This document shows, piece by piece, positions 1-6,853 of a stretch of 12,817 nt of DNA (the stretch's first letter is position 1; every line of letters begins with the position of its first letter). Position numbers and translations under genes: made by a program. The stretch lies in the NCBI GenBank assembly GCA_900550345.1, contig URRX01000025.1, positions 1 through 12,817 of the forward strand. The letters are read 5' to 3'. The DNA comes from an uncultured Anaerococcus sp. (GTDB lineage Bacteria > Bacillota > Clostridia > Tissierellales > Peptoniphilaceae). A model generated the notes under the pieces. The model was not told the origin of the DNA and did not search any database. It was given only the letters and a program-made list of their open reading frames with translations.

Positions 1-1091
1 CTATAATTAGATTTTATAATAGCTTTATATATCTTATAATCTATGACCTTACCCTTATCATTAATTTTCATTTTTAAACTTAAAGATAGTCTATTTTCAT
101 CAGGATTTAATGAACATATACCATTTGATAATTCTTCAGGTAGCATTGGAAGAACTAAATTATAAAGGTAAGTTGAGTTTCCTCTTTTGTATGCTTCTTT
201 ATCAATTTCACTTTTTTCTTTTACATAATGACTCACATCAGCTATATGTACATATAGTATGTAATCTTCATTATCTTTTTCAATTGAAATTGCATCATCA
301 AAATCTTTTGAATCTCTACCATCAATAGTTACTGTGAAAAGATCTCTTAAGTCCTCTCTATTTTTAACTTTGTTTAAATCTACATCTTTTTCTATAAATA
401 CCGCTTCTTTTTTAACTTTTTTGGAGAAATTTTCTCTTAATCCATGAGATTTTACTATTGACATCAAATCTACATTTGCATCATCTTTATTTCCTAAAAC
501 TTCTACTATCTTTCCTTCGGGAGATCCTTTTTTTGGATAATCTATTATCTCAACAAGTACCTTATCGTTAGTTTTAGCTTTTTTTGAATTTTTTTCATCA
601 ACATATATATCAGAAGAAATATTATTAGTATCACTAATAACAAAACCAAAGCCCTTATTTTTTTGATAAAGTCCAACAATCTTATTAGCATTTCTTTCGA
701 TAATTTCAACTACTTTTCCTTCGGCATTTTTCCCAAATTCTTTATTTTTTATTATTTTAATCCTGACCCTATCTAAGTTATTTGCAGTATTTAGATTGTT
801 TGCTGAAATAAATACATCTTCATAGTCATTATTATCTGAAATAAAAAATCCATATCCGCCTTGAGCTAAATTTATCTCTCCAATCAAAGATTTATCTTCT
901 TTACTTAAAGGGTGAATTTTATTTTTTGAACTTATTTTAATTTCATTATCTTTTGCAAGCTTTTTTATAATCTTTTTTACATCTTTTTTTATATACTTAT
1001 CACAATCCAAATACTTTAGCATTTCTTTTATAGTCATTGGTTTGTAATTTTCATCATTTACTATATTTAAAATTAAATCTTTAAAATTCAT
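1..1091 (-). CDS. rnr: Ribonuclease R, N-terminal 363 residues (partial, runs off the left edge)
   Basis: This is the amino-terminal half of RNase R, a processive 3'-5' exoribonuclease of the RNB family that degrades structured RNA and takes part in trans-translation-linked mRNA decay. The open frame runs from ATG at 1091 to the window edge with no stop. Visible parts are a helical N-terminal region (about 1-65), two cold-shock/OB-like domains (about 68-130 with GGYGFF, and 137-200 with KGFGFVISD), then the start of the RNB catalytic domain. Its acidic motif DGRDSKDFDDA (257-267) supplies the metal-binding aspartates; it is followed by VHIADVSHYV (281-290) and LPMLPEELSNGICSLNP (314-330). The two cold-shock domains and this spacing fit RNase R better than RNase II. 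The start has AGGAG at 1097-1101, five bases away. secG lies upstream; the secG-rnr order is common in Firmicutes and is often followed by smpB, which would lie outside the window. A hairpin with a T-run directly precedes the ribosome binding site. Confidence 0.95.
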   Translation of the reverse strand, partial: MNFKDLILNIVNDENYKPMTIKEMLKYLDCDKYIKKDVKKIIKKLAKDNEIKISSKNKIHPLSKEDKSLIGEINLAQGGYGFFISDNNDYEDVFISANNLNTANNLDRVRIKIIKNKEFGKNAEGKVVEIIERNANKIVGLYQKNKGFGFVISDTNNISSDIYVDEKNSKKAKTNDKVLVEIIDYPKKGSPEGKIVEVLGNKDDANVDLMSIVKSHGLRENFSKKVKKEAVFIEKDVDLNKVKNREDLRDLFTVTIDGRDSKDFDDAISIEKDNEDYILYVHIADVSHYVKEKSEIDKEAYKRGNSTYLYNLVLPMLPEELSNGICSLNPDENRLSLSLKMKINDKGKVIDYKIYKAIIKSNY

Positions 1092-1103
1092 ATTTTCTCC
1101 TAT

Positions 1104-1131
1104 AAAAAAAGAGGCTAGTAAAAGCCTTTTT
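1104..1131 (-). terminator. Hairpin with T-run between secG and rnr (terminator or attenuator)
   Basis: On the minus strand AGGCT (1127-1123) pairs with AGCCT (1116-1112) around a six-base loop. The stem is extended by flanking A/T pairs past one bulged base and followed by seven T (1110-1104). It looks like a weak to moderate intrinsic terminator for secG transcripts. The T-run ends only two bases before the rnr Shine-Dalgarno sequence, so rnr would need either readthrough or a promoter that overlaps the hairpin. Confidence 0.6.
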
Positions 1132-1168
1132 AATCTTTCTTACAAATTAAAAAACTTTACTAAACCCC

Positions 1169-1396
1169 TTAGCTTATTGCAAGTAGTATTATGCTTAATA
1201 AAAATAGGACAACTCCTGCAAAAATTACAACTTTATCTAACATTTCATTTTTTGATCTATGAGCGCTTCTACCAAATACATTTGTTTCTTGACCTGCAAG
1301 TGTACCTAGTCCATCAGTTTTTGGTTCTTGTAAGGTTACAGCTATAACCAAAACTACAGAAGCTATCATCAATAATACTGATAATACTGTTGTCAT
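1169..1396 (-). CDS. secG: Preprotein translocase subunit SecG
   Basis: SecG is the small auxiliary subunit of the SecYEG membrane channel and helps SecA-driven protein export. The 75-residue product has the family layout: a first membrane helix (about 3-21), a short loop with LQEPKTDGLGTLAGQETNVFGRSAHRSKNEMLDKV, where the family's glycine-rich and FGR-like segment sits, and a second membrane helix (about 54-74). This is the normal length. The start is fixed by GGAGGTG (1401-1407 on the plus strand as cacctcc), four bases before the ATG. A terminator after eno and an extended -10 promoter upstream indicate that secG is transcribed on its own. A second hairpin follows it, ahead of rnr. Confidence 0.95.
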   Translation of the reverse strand: MTTVLSVLLMIASVVLVIAVTLQEPKTDGLGTLAGQETNVFGRSAHRSKNEMLDKVVIFAGVVLFLLSIILLAIS

Positions 1397-1423
1397 CTGA
1401 CACCTCCGTTTTCATACTTCTTA

Positions 1424-1452
1424 ATAATATCACAAAAATACAATTATTACAA
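1424..1452 (-). promoter_or_regulatory. Sigma-A type promoter for secG with extended -10
   Basis: On the minus strand a -35-like TTGTAA (1452-1447) is followed by a 17-base spacer ending in TGA and then TATTAT (1429-1424), giving an extended -10. It lies between the eno terminator and the secG ribosome binding site, exactly where a separate promoter is needed. Assignment is by pattern only. Confidence 0.6.
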
Positions 1453-1453
1453 T

Positions 1454-1487
1454 AAAAAAGAGGGGCTTAGTAATATTTTACCCCTCT
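1454..1487 (-). terminator. Intrinsic terminator of the pgk-tpiA-eno transcript
   Basis: On the minus strand AGAGGGG (1487-1481) pairs perfectly with CCCCTCT (1465-1459) around a 15-base loop. A run of T (1459-1454) follows directly, 19 bases beyond the eno stop. The GC-rich stem and T-run are classical for Rho-independent termination. Confidence 0.9.
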
Positions 1488-1505
1488 ATTTATTATTTTA
1501 TAAAA

Positions 1506-2801
1506 TTATTTATTAATGTTATAAAATGCTTTTAGTCCTTTAAATTGTGCTGTATCAAATAATTCATCTTCTATCCTTAGAAGTTGGTTGTATTTTGCAA
1601 CTCTATCTGTTCTTGATGGAGCTCCTGTTTTAATTTGTCCAGCATTTACAGCTACTACTAAATCAGAAATTGTTGTATCTTCTGTTTCACCAGATCTGTG
1701 AGAAACTACTGCAGTATATCCTGCTTCTTTTGCCATTTCAATAGCATTTAAAGTTTCTGTTAATGAACCGATTTGGTTTACTTTTATAAGAATTGAGTTA
1801 GCAACTCCTTCTTTAATTCCTTTTTCAAGTTTTTTAGTATTTGTTACGAATAAGTCATCACCTACTAATTGAACTTTTTTACCAAGTCTTTGTGTAAGTT
1901 TTGCCCATCCTTCCCAGTCATTTTCATCTAAACCATCTTCGATAGAAATAATTGGGTATTTTTCTACTAATTCTTCTAACCAGTCGATCATTTCATCTTC
2001 TGTCTTAACTGTACCTTCTCCATCTAAGTGATATTTTCCATCTTCTTTATTGTAAAATTCACTTGAAGCACAGTCCATAGCAATATAAACATCTTTTCCT
2101 GGTTCATATCCTGCTTCTTTTATTGCTTCGCAGATAATTTCTAGAGCTTCTTCATTTGATTTTAAGTTTGGAGCAAATCCACCTTCATCACCTACAGCTG
2201 TGTTGTAGCCTTTTGATGAAAGAACTTTTTTAAGATTGTGGAATACTTCTGCTCCCATTTGTAGAGCTTGAGAAAAGCTTTCAGCTCCAAGTGGGAAAAT
2301 CATAAATTCTTGGATATCTACAGAGTTATCAGCGTGTTCTCCACCATTTAAAATATTCATCATTGGTGTTGGAAGAAGTTTTGCATTTGTTCCTCCAATA
2401 TAATTATAAAGTGAAACGCCTTGTTCATCTGCAGCTGCTTTTGCTACTGCTAAAGATACACCAAGGATTGCATTTGCACCTAATTTTGCTTTGTTTTCTG
2501 TTCCATCAAGTTCTATCATTGCTCTATCAACACCGATTTGATCAGAAACATCATATGTGAATTCTAATTCTTCAGCAATTACTTCATTTACATTTTCTAC
2601 TGCTTTAAGAACAGATTTTCCTAAATAATAATCTTTATCTCCATCTCTAAGTTCAACAGCTTCCCATTCACCTGTTGAAGCACCTGATGGTACACTTGCT
2701 CTTCCGAATCCGCCTTCTTCTGTAGTAACTTCAACTTCTACAGTTGGGTTTCCTCTTGAATCTAAAATTTGTCTAGCATATACACTTGTAATTAAGCTCA
2801 T
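1506..2801 (-). CDS. eno: Enolase (phosphopyruvate hydratase)
   Basis: Enolase converts 2-phosphoglycerate to phosphoenolpyruvate in the cytosol and needs magnesium. The 431-residue length is normal. The N-terminal capping domain has SGASTGEWEAVELRDGD (39-55). The barrel carries H156 in GGEHADNS, E206 in GDEGGF, the magnesium ligands D243, E288 and D315, the catalytic K340 in ILIKVNQIGS, H368-R369-S370, and K391 in QIKTGAPSRTDR. All catalytic residues are intact. The start has AAGGAG six bases upstream of the ATG. It follows tpiA after 21 bases, so it is very likely cotranscribed with pgk and tpiA, and it is closed by a strong terminator. No phosphoglycerate mutase gene sits between tpiA and eno, although that is a frequent Firmicute arrangement. 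Confidence 0.98.
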   Translation of the reverse strand: MSLITSVYARQILDSRGNPTVEVEVTTEEGGFGRASVPSGASTGEWEAVELRDGDKDYYLGKSVLKAVENVNEVIAEELEFTYDVSDQIGVDRAMIELDGTENKAKLGANAILGVSLAVAKAAADEQGVSLYNYIGGTNAKLLPTPMMNILNGGEHADNSVDIQEFMIFPLGAESFSQALQMGAEVFHNLKKVLSSKGYNTAVGDEGGFAPNLKSNEEALEIICEAIKEAGYEPGKDVYIAMDCASSEFYNKEDGKYHLDGEGTVKTEDEMIDWLEELVEKYPIISIEDGLDENDWEGWAKLTQRLGKKVQLVGDDLFVTNTKKLEKGIKEGVANSILIKVNQIGSLTETLNAIEMAKEAGYTAVVSHRSGETEDTTISDLVVAVNAGQIKTGAPSRTDRVAKYNQLLRIEDELFDTAQFKGLKAFYNINK

Positions 2802-2822
2802 CTTATTCTCCTTATATTATAA

Positions 2823-3575
2823 TTATTTTTTATGATTAACTAATTGTTCAAAATCTTCTGCTTTAAGGCTTGCTCCACCTATAAGACCGCCATCAATATT
2901 TTCTTTAGCTAAAAGTTCTTTAACATTAGCTGGTTTCATTGATCCACCATATTGAATTCTAATCTTTTGAGAAGATTCTTCACAGAAAGCTTCTTTTATA
3001 TAGTTTCTGATAAATAAACACATATCGTCAGCATCTTCTGCTGAAGCAGTTTTTCCAGTTCCTATAGCCCAAATTGGTTCGTATGCGATAATAACTTTTG
3101 TAATATCAGAACCTTCAATTCCATTTAGGTCTTTTTCAAGTTGATCTTTTACTTTTTCTTCTTGTTTGTTTGCTTCTCTTTCTTCTAATGTTTCACCAAC
3201 ACAAAGAATAGGTACTATATCATGATCTAAAGCAGAAATAACTTTTTTATTTATTAATTCATCATCTTCATTAAAATATTCACGTCTTTCAGAATGACCT
3301 AATATTACATAATCTACTTTTATGTCATTTAACATTTTTGGAGAAATTTCTCCTGTAAAAGCTCCACTTTCTTCATAGTGCATATTTTCAGCACCAAATT
3401 TTATATCAGAATCTTTTAATATTTCACTTGCTAATAAAAGGTCAATTGCTGGTACACAAACTCCCTTTTCAACGCTTTCATCAAGATCAAGTTTTACTAA
3501 CTCTTCTAGCAAAGATTTTGCTTCGCTAGGTGTCATATTCATTTTCCAGTTTCCAACTATTACTGGTGTACGCAT
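2823..3575 (-). CDS. tpiA: Triosephosphate isomerase
   Basis: This enzyme interconverts dihydroxyacetone phosphate and glyceraldehyde 3-phosphate. With the ATG at 3575 the product has 250 residues, typical for the family. Visible are the N-terminal strand GNWKMN (8-13) with K11, the electrophile H94 in ILGHSERR (91-98), the catalytic base E166 in AYEPIWAIGTGKTAS with loop 6, and the phosphate-binding IQYGGSMKP (207-215) and GLIGGASL (230-237). An in-frame GTG at 3581 would add two residues, but it overlaps the ribosome binding site. AAGGAG sits five bases before the ATG at 3575, and the product then begins MRTPVIVGNWKMN as in homologues. The ribosome binding site begins inside the TAA stop of pgk and only nine bases separate the genes, so translation is probably coupled. 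Confidence 0.97.
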   Translation of the reverse strand: MRTPVIVGNWKMNMTPSEAKSLLEELVKLDLDESVEKGVCVPAIDLLLASEILKDSDIKFGAENMHYEESGAFTGEISPKMLNDIKVDYVILGHSERREYFNEDDELINKKVISALDHDIVPILCVGETLEEREANKQEEKVKDQLEKDLNGIEGSDITKVIIAYEPIWAIGTGKTASAEDADDMCLFIRNYIKEAFCEESSQKIRIQYGGSMKPANVKELLAKENIDGGLIGGASLKAEDFEQLVNHKK

Positions 3576-3584
3576 ATTCACTCC

Positions 3585-4781
3585 TTATTTTTCGTCAATA
3601 CAATCTATTCCTGGTAGAGTTTTTCCTTCTAAAAATTCAAGACTTGCTCCACCACCAGTTGATACGTGAGTAATTTTATCTTTATATCCTGCTTCTTCTA
3701 TAGCAAGGGCACTGTCTCCACCACCAACTATTGTTGTTGCAGAAGAATCTGCTAAAGCTTTTGCTACTTCGTTTGTACCATTAGCAAATATTTTAACTTC
3801 AAATACTCCCATAGGTCCATTCCATACAACTGTTTTTGCTTTCTTTATAATATCAGCATATTCTTTTGCAGTTTTTGGTCCTATATCTAAAGCTTCTTTG
3901 TCTGTTGGAATATTATCTATTTCAACAATTTCAGTTTCTGCATCATCCTTAATTTCATCTGCTATAACAACATCTTTTGGTAAAAGTATTTTTACATTGT
4001 TTGCTTCAGCTTTTTTAATTAATTCTAGTGAGAGATCCATCTTATCTTCTTCAAGTAAAGATTTACCAATTTCTTTTCCTTGAGCTTTTAGGAATGTATA
4101 AGCCATTCCTCCACCTATTAAAATATAATCAACTTTTGAAATTAAGTTTTCAATTACACCGATTTTATCTGAAACCTTAGCACCACCTAGGATTGATACA
4201 AATGGTCTTTCTGGATTTTCAAGAGCTTTTCCCATTATTTCAATTTCTTTTTCAATTAAAAATCCTACAGCACTTTCAAGATTATTTGCAACACCAACAT
4301 TTGATGAATGAGCTCTGTGGCTTGTACCAAATGCATCATTTACAAATAAATCTGCAAGAGAAGATAATTCTTTAGCAAATTCTGGATCATTTTTTGTTTC
4401 TCCAGCTACATATCTTGTGTTTTCTAGTAATGCTAATTCACCATTTTCAAGCTTTGAAACTTCTTCTTTAACTTTTTCATCAACTACTGTATCAGATGGA
4501 AGAAAATGGAATTTTTCTCCATAATGATTTTCTAACCAACTAGCTACTGGTTTTAATGAAAATTCTGGTTTTGCTTCTCCCTTTGGTCTTCCCAAATGGC
4601 TCATTAATATAACTTTAGCGTTATTTTCTAGTAAATAATCAATTGTTGGAAGAGCAGCTTTTATCCTTGTATCATCAGAAATTGTATTTTTTCCATCTTT
4701 TGATAATGGAACATTGAAATCAACTCTTACAAGAACTTTTTTTCCGTCTACATTTAAGTCTTTTACAGTTTTTTTATTCAT
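3585..4781 (-). CDS. pgk: Phosphoglycerate kinase
   Basis: Phosphoglycerate kinase transfers the acyl phosphate of 1,3-bisphosphoglycerate to ADP, the first ATP-forming step of glycolysis. The 398-residue product has the two-lobed family pattern. The N-lobe has VLVRVDFNVPL (17-27), R39 in DDTRI, SHLGRPKG (61-68), LLENTRYVAGE (118-128) and NDAFGTSHRAHSS (148-160). The C-lobe has LGGAKVSDKI (198-207), WNGPMGVFE (320-328), GGGDSALA (353-360) and STGGGASLEFLEGK (374-387). All expected substrate- and nucleotide-binding motifs are present. The start has AGAGGAG four bases upstream. A perfect terminator hairpin lies between gap and this ribosome binding site, so pgk-tpiA-eno may be expressed below gap or from a separate start point. 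Confidence 0.97.
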   Translation of the reverse strand: MNKKTVKDLNVDGKKVLVRVDFNVPLSKDGKNTISDDTRIKAALPTIDYLLENNAKVILMSHLGRPKGEAKPEFSLKPVASWLENHYGEKFHFLPSDTVVDEKVKEEVSKLENGELALLENTRYVAGETKNDPEFAKELSSLADLFVNDAFGTSHRAHSSNVGVANNLESAVGFLIEKEIEIMGKALENPERPFVSILGGAKVSDKIGVIENLISKVDYILIGGGMAYTFLKAQGKEIGKSLLEEDKMDLSLELIKKAEANNVKILLPKDVVIADEIKDDAETEIVEIDNIPTDKEALDIGPKTAKEYADIIKKAKTVVWNGPMGVFEVKIFANGTNEVAKALADSSATTIVGGGDSALAIEEAGYKDKITHVSTGGGASLEFLEGKTLPGIDCIDEK

Positions 4782-4792
4782 AATTCTCCTCT

Positions 4793-4820
4793 AAAAAAAG
4801 GCGAGAATTATATCTCGCCC
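4793..4820 (-). terminator. Intrinsic terminator between gap and pgk
   Basis: On the minus strand GGCGAGA (4819-4813) pairs perfectly with TCTCGCC (4806-4800) around the six-base loop TATAAT, followed by seven T (4799-4793). It begins nine bases after the gap stop. The T-run is followed at once by the pgk Shine-Dalgarno sequence, leaving no space for a conventional promoter between them. It probably acts as a partial terminator that sets the gap:pgk ratio or protects the gap mRNA 3' end. Confidence 0.9.
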
Positions 4821-4828
4821 GTTAACTC

Positions 4829-5836
4829 TTAAAGATTTGCTAAGTAATCAAGTGTTCTAACTAGGTTAGATACATATCCCATTTCATTGTCATACCATGC
4901 AACAGTTTTAACAACTTGAGTTCCATTTGCTCCTTCAACTATTTTTGTAAGTTGAGAATCAAATACTGAACCTGCTGGGTATCCTACTATATCGCTTGAT
5001 ACAACATCATCTTCTGTATAAGCAAATGCATCTGATGAGTATTTTTTCATTGCTGCATTAACTTCTTCAACAGTAACTTTCTTTTCAAGTACTGAGTAAA
5101 GTTCTGTGATTGATCCAGTAATTGTAGGAACTCTTAATGCTGATCCATCAATTTTTCCTTCTACTTCTGGAAGTACTTTACCTACAGCTTTAGCAGCTCC
5201 TGTTGATGCTGGAATTGTATTTTGTGCAGCAGCTCTTCCGCCTCTTAAATCTTTTTTACTTGCTGGTGTATCTTGGATAGCTTGTGTTGCTGTATAAGCA
5301 TGAATTGTTGACATTTGTCCAGAAACAAATCCAAATTCATTTTTCAATACGTTAACCATTGGTGCTAAACAGTTAGTTGTACAGCTTGCTCCTGAAACTA
5401 CTGTTTCTGATCCATCAAGAATTTCATGGTTTACACCATATACGATTGTTTTTAAGTCACCTTTTCCTGGTGCAGAAATTAGAACTTTTTTAGCTCCAGC
5501 TTTGATATGTGCTTCAGCTTTTTCTTTTTCTGTAAAGAATCCAGTACATTCAAGTACTATATCAACACCTAAATCTTTCCAAGGTAAATCTTCTGGATTT
5601 CTTTCAGCAAATACTTTAATTTCTTTACCGTTTATTTTAAATCCATCATCTGTTAGTTCAGCATCTCCGTTGAATCTTCCTTGAGCTGTATCATATTTGA
5701 ATGCATATAATAAACCTTTTTTGTCGATAAGGTCATTAATTGCAACTACTTCGATATTTTCTTCTACTTCAGAAATTCTTCTAAGTGTAAGACGTCCTAT
5801 TCTTCCAAATCCATTAATAGCTACTTTTGTTGTCAT
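4829..5836 (-). CDS. gap: Glyceraldehyde-3-phosphate dehydrogenase, NAD-dependent glycolytic type
   Basis: This enzyme oxidises and phosphorylates glyceraldehyde 3-phosphate to 1,3-bisphosphoglycerate, producing NADH. The 335-residue length is normal. The Rossmann motif NGFGRIGR is at 8-15. D35 in AINDL favours NAD over NADP and is typical of the glycolytic form. The active-site SGASCTTNCLAP holds the catalytic C152, and H179 is in STIHAYT. The C-terminal WYDNEMGY (314-321) is intact. The start has a perfect AGGAGG five bases from the ATG. Upstream is a consensus promoter overlapped by a palindrome; no CggR-type regulator gene is adjacent. A perfect terminator lies after the stop, so gap may be largely monocistronic. 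The upstream neighbour on the same strand is trxB, which suggests but does not show a redox connection. Confidence 0.98.
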   Translation of the reverse strand: MTTKVAINGFGRIGRLTLRRISEVEENIEVVAINDLIDKKGLLYAFKYDTAQGRFNGDAELTDDGFKINGKEIKVFAERNPEDLPWKDLGVDIVLECTGFFTEKEKAEAHIKAGAKKVLISAPGKGDLKTIVYGVNHEILDGSETVVSGASCTTNCLAPMVNVLKNEFGFVSGQMSTIHAYTATQAIQDTPASKKDLRGGRAAAQNTIPASTGAAKAVGKVLPEVEGKIDGSALRVPTITGSITELYSVLEKKVTVEEVNAAMKKYSSDAFAYTEDDVVSSDIVGYPAGSVFDSQLTKIVEGANGTQVVKTVAWYDNEMGYVSNLVRTLDYLANL

Positions 5837-5878
5837 TATTTCCTCCTAAGTGCTTTCTCAATGTGTTTTACAATATTT

Positions 5879-5906
5879 ATTTTACTAATTGACGATTTTT
5901 TGTCAA
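5879..5906 (-). promoter_or_regulatory. Consensus sigma-A promoter for gap
   Basis: On the minus strand a perfect -35 TTGACA (5906-5901), a 16-base spacer and a -10 TAAAAT (5884-5879, five of six matches) lie directly after trxB. The predicted transcript would start near 5872 and have a leader of about 36 bases ending in the AGGAGG of gap. This is one of the best-matching promoters in the window, as expected for an abundant glycolytic enzyme. Confidence 0.75.
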
Positions 5907-5910
5907 GTTA
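5886..5910. promoter_or_regulatory. Operator-like inverted repeat over the gap -35 region
   Basis: TTGAC (5889-5893) and GTCAA (5902-5906) form a perfect inverted repeat with an eight-base spacer. The flanks TTAGT and ACTAA extend the symmetry with a one-base offset. The repeat covers the gap -35 box and much of the spacer. No T-run follows on the minus strand, so it is not a convincing trxB terminator. It does not match the Rex consensus TTGTTAA-N6-TTAACAA. A repressor or redox-sensor site is possible, but the binding protein cannot be named. Confidence 0.4.
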
Positions 5911-5913
5911 GTT

Positions 5914-6840
5914 CTACCAATTACCATTTTCGATGTATTTGTTTGCCATTTCACTTGCAATACATCCATCACTAGTAGCTGTTACCATTTGTCTAATTTT
6001 TTTAACTCTAGTGTCTCCTACTGCAAATACACCTTTTACATTTGTTTTCATATCTTCATCTGTTGGTATATAACCATTTTCAAGATTTATTTGATCTTTA
6101 AATAAGTCAGTTTGTGGAATATTGCCTATATATATAAATACCCCAATTGGACTATTATCATCATTTTTTACTGATTCTAATTCTCCTGTTTTTGTATTTT
6201 TTAAAATTAATTCTTTTACCTCAGTATCTCCTTTAATTTCGTTTACTGTATAGTTAAGTAAAAAATTAATTTTTTCATTTTCTTTACATCTATCTATTAC
6301 TGTTTGACTTGCTCTTAGTCCTTCTCTTCTGTGAATTATATTTACACTTTTTCCAAATTTTGTTAAATATAAGGCTTCTTCTAGAGCAGCTTCACCGCCT
6401 CCAACTACATAAATATCTAATCCTTGGTAAAATGGACCATCACAAGTTGAACAATATGATACTCCTAGATTTGCAAATTCTTTTTCACCTTTTACATTTA
6501 ATTTTCTGTGACTTGCACCTGTTGATAGAATAACAACTTTTGCTTCATAAACTTCATCTTTTGTATAAACCTTTTTTATATCAGAAGTTAAATCTACTTT
6601 TGTTACTTCTTGGTATTTTATATCACAAAATTGTTTTGCTTGTTCTTCCATTCTTTCGGACAAGGCTAGCCCACCAGCGCCTTTCATTGAACCTGGATAA
6701 TTTTCTACATGTTCTGTTGTGGCAATTTGTCCACCAGAAATATCTTTTTCTAAAATTAATGTTTTTAATTTTGCTCTTCCTGCATAAAGGCCAGCTGTAA
6801 GTCCTGCAGGACCTGCTCCTATAATTATTACATCTAACAT
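5914..6840 (-). CDS. trxB: Thioredoxin-disulfide reductase
   Basis: This flavoprotein passes electrons from NADPH to thioredoxin and maintains cytosolic thiols. The 308-residue product is a standard low-molecular-weight TrxB. It has the FAD-binding GAGPAGLTAG (8-17), the redox-active pair C130/C133 in CSTCDG, the second nucleotide-binding fold VVGGGEAALEEA (145-156), and the NADPH-type HRREGLR (170-176), whose arginines contact the 2'-phosphate. GVFAVGDTR (270-278) and QMVTATSDG (284-292) form the second FAD site. HRRxxxR argues against the ferredoxin- or NADH-dependent variants that lack it. GAGG lies seven bases before the ATG. It is the last gene of the nth-HAD-trmL-trxB run, 13 bases after trmL, and is followed by the gap promoter. 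Confidence 0.95.
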   Translation of the reverse strand: MLDVIIIGAGPAGLTAGLYAGRAKLKTLILEKDISGGQIATTEHVENYPGSMKGAGGLALSERMEEQAKQFCDIKYQEVTKVDLTSDIKKVYTKDEVYEAKVVILSTGASHRKLNVKGEKEFANLGVSYCSTCDGPFYQGLDIYVVGGGEAALEEALYLTKFGKSVNIIHRREGLRASQTVIDRCKENEKINFLLNYTVNEIKGDTEVKELILKNTKTGELESVKNDDNSPIGVFIYIGNIPQTDLFKDQINLENGYIPTDEDMKTNVKGVFAVGDTRVKKIRQMVTATSDGCIASEMANKYIENGNW

Positions 6841-6853
6841 TTAATCACCTCTA

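Noticed and set aside
149..167. Degenerate P-loop in the V-ATPase B subunit (residue numbers 149-167 of that protein) as a sign of a broken gene
   Set aside because: Loss of the canonical P-loop is normal for subunit B; the catalytic site is in subunit A.
110..328. Plus-strand open frame of 72 codons
   Set aside because: It lies opposite the RNase R coding region, whose motifs are clear; the composition (Leu/His/Phe-rich) is that of an antisense shadow.
2363..2560. Plus-strand frame opposite eno, and similar ones opposite pgk, gap, trxB and ntpB
   Set aside because: Each is antisense to a gene with full catalytic motifs and has no convincing ribosome binding site or family pattern.
3576..3581. 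GTG start for tpiA, two codons upstream
   Set aside because: The GTG overlaps the AAGGAG site itself; the ATG at 3575 is correctly spaced and matches the usual MR-P--GNWKMN start.
5886..5910. Reading the gap-promoter palindrome as a Rex site or as the trxB terminator
   Set aside because: The half-sites are TTGAC/GTCAA rather than TTGTTAA/TTAACAA, and no T-run follows the repeat on the transcribed strand.
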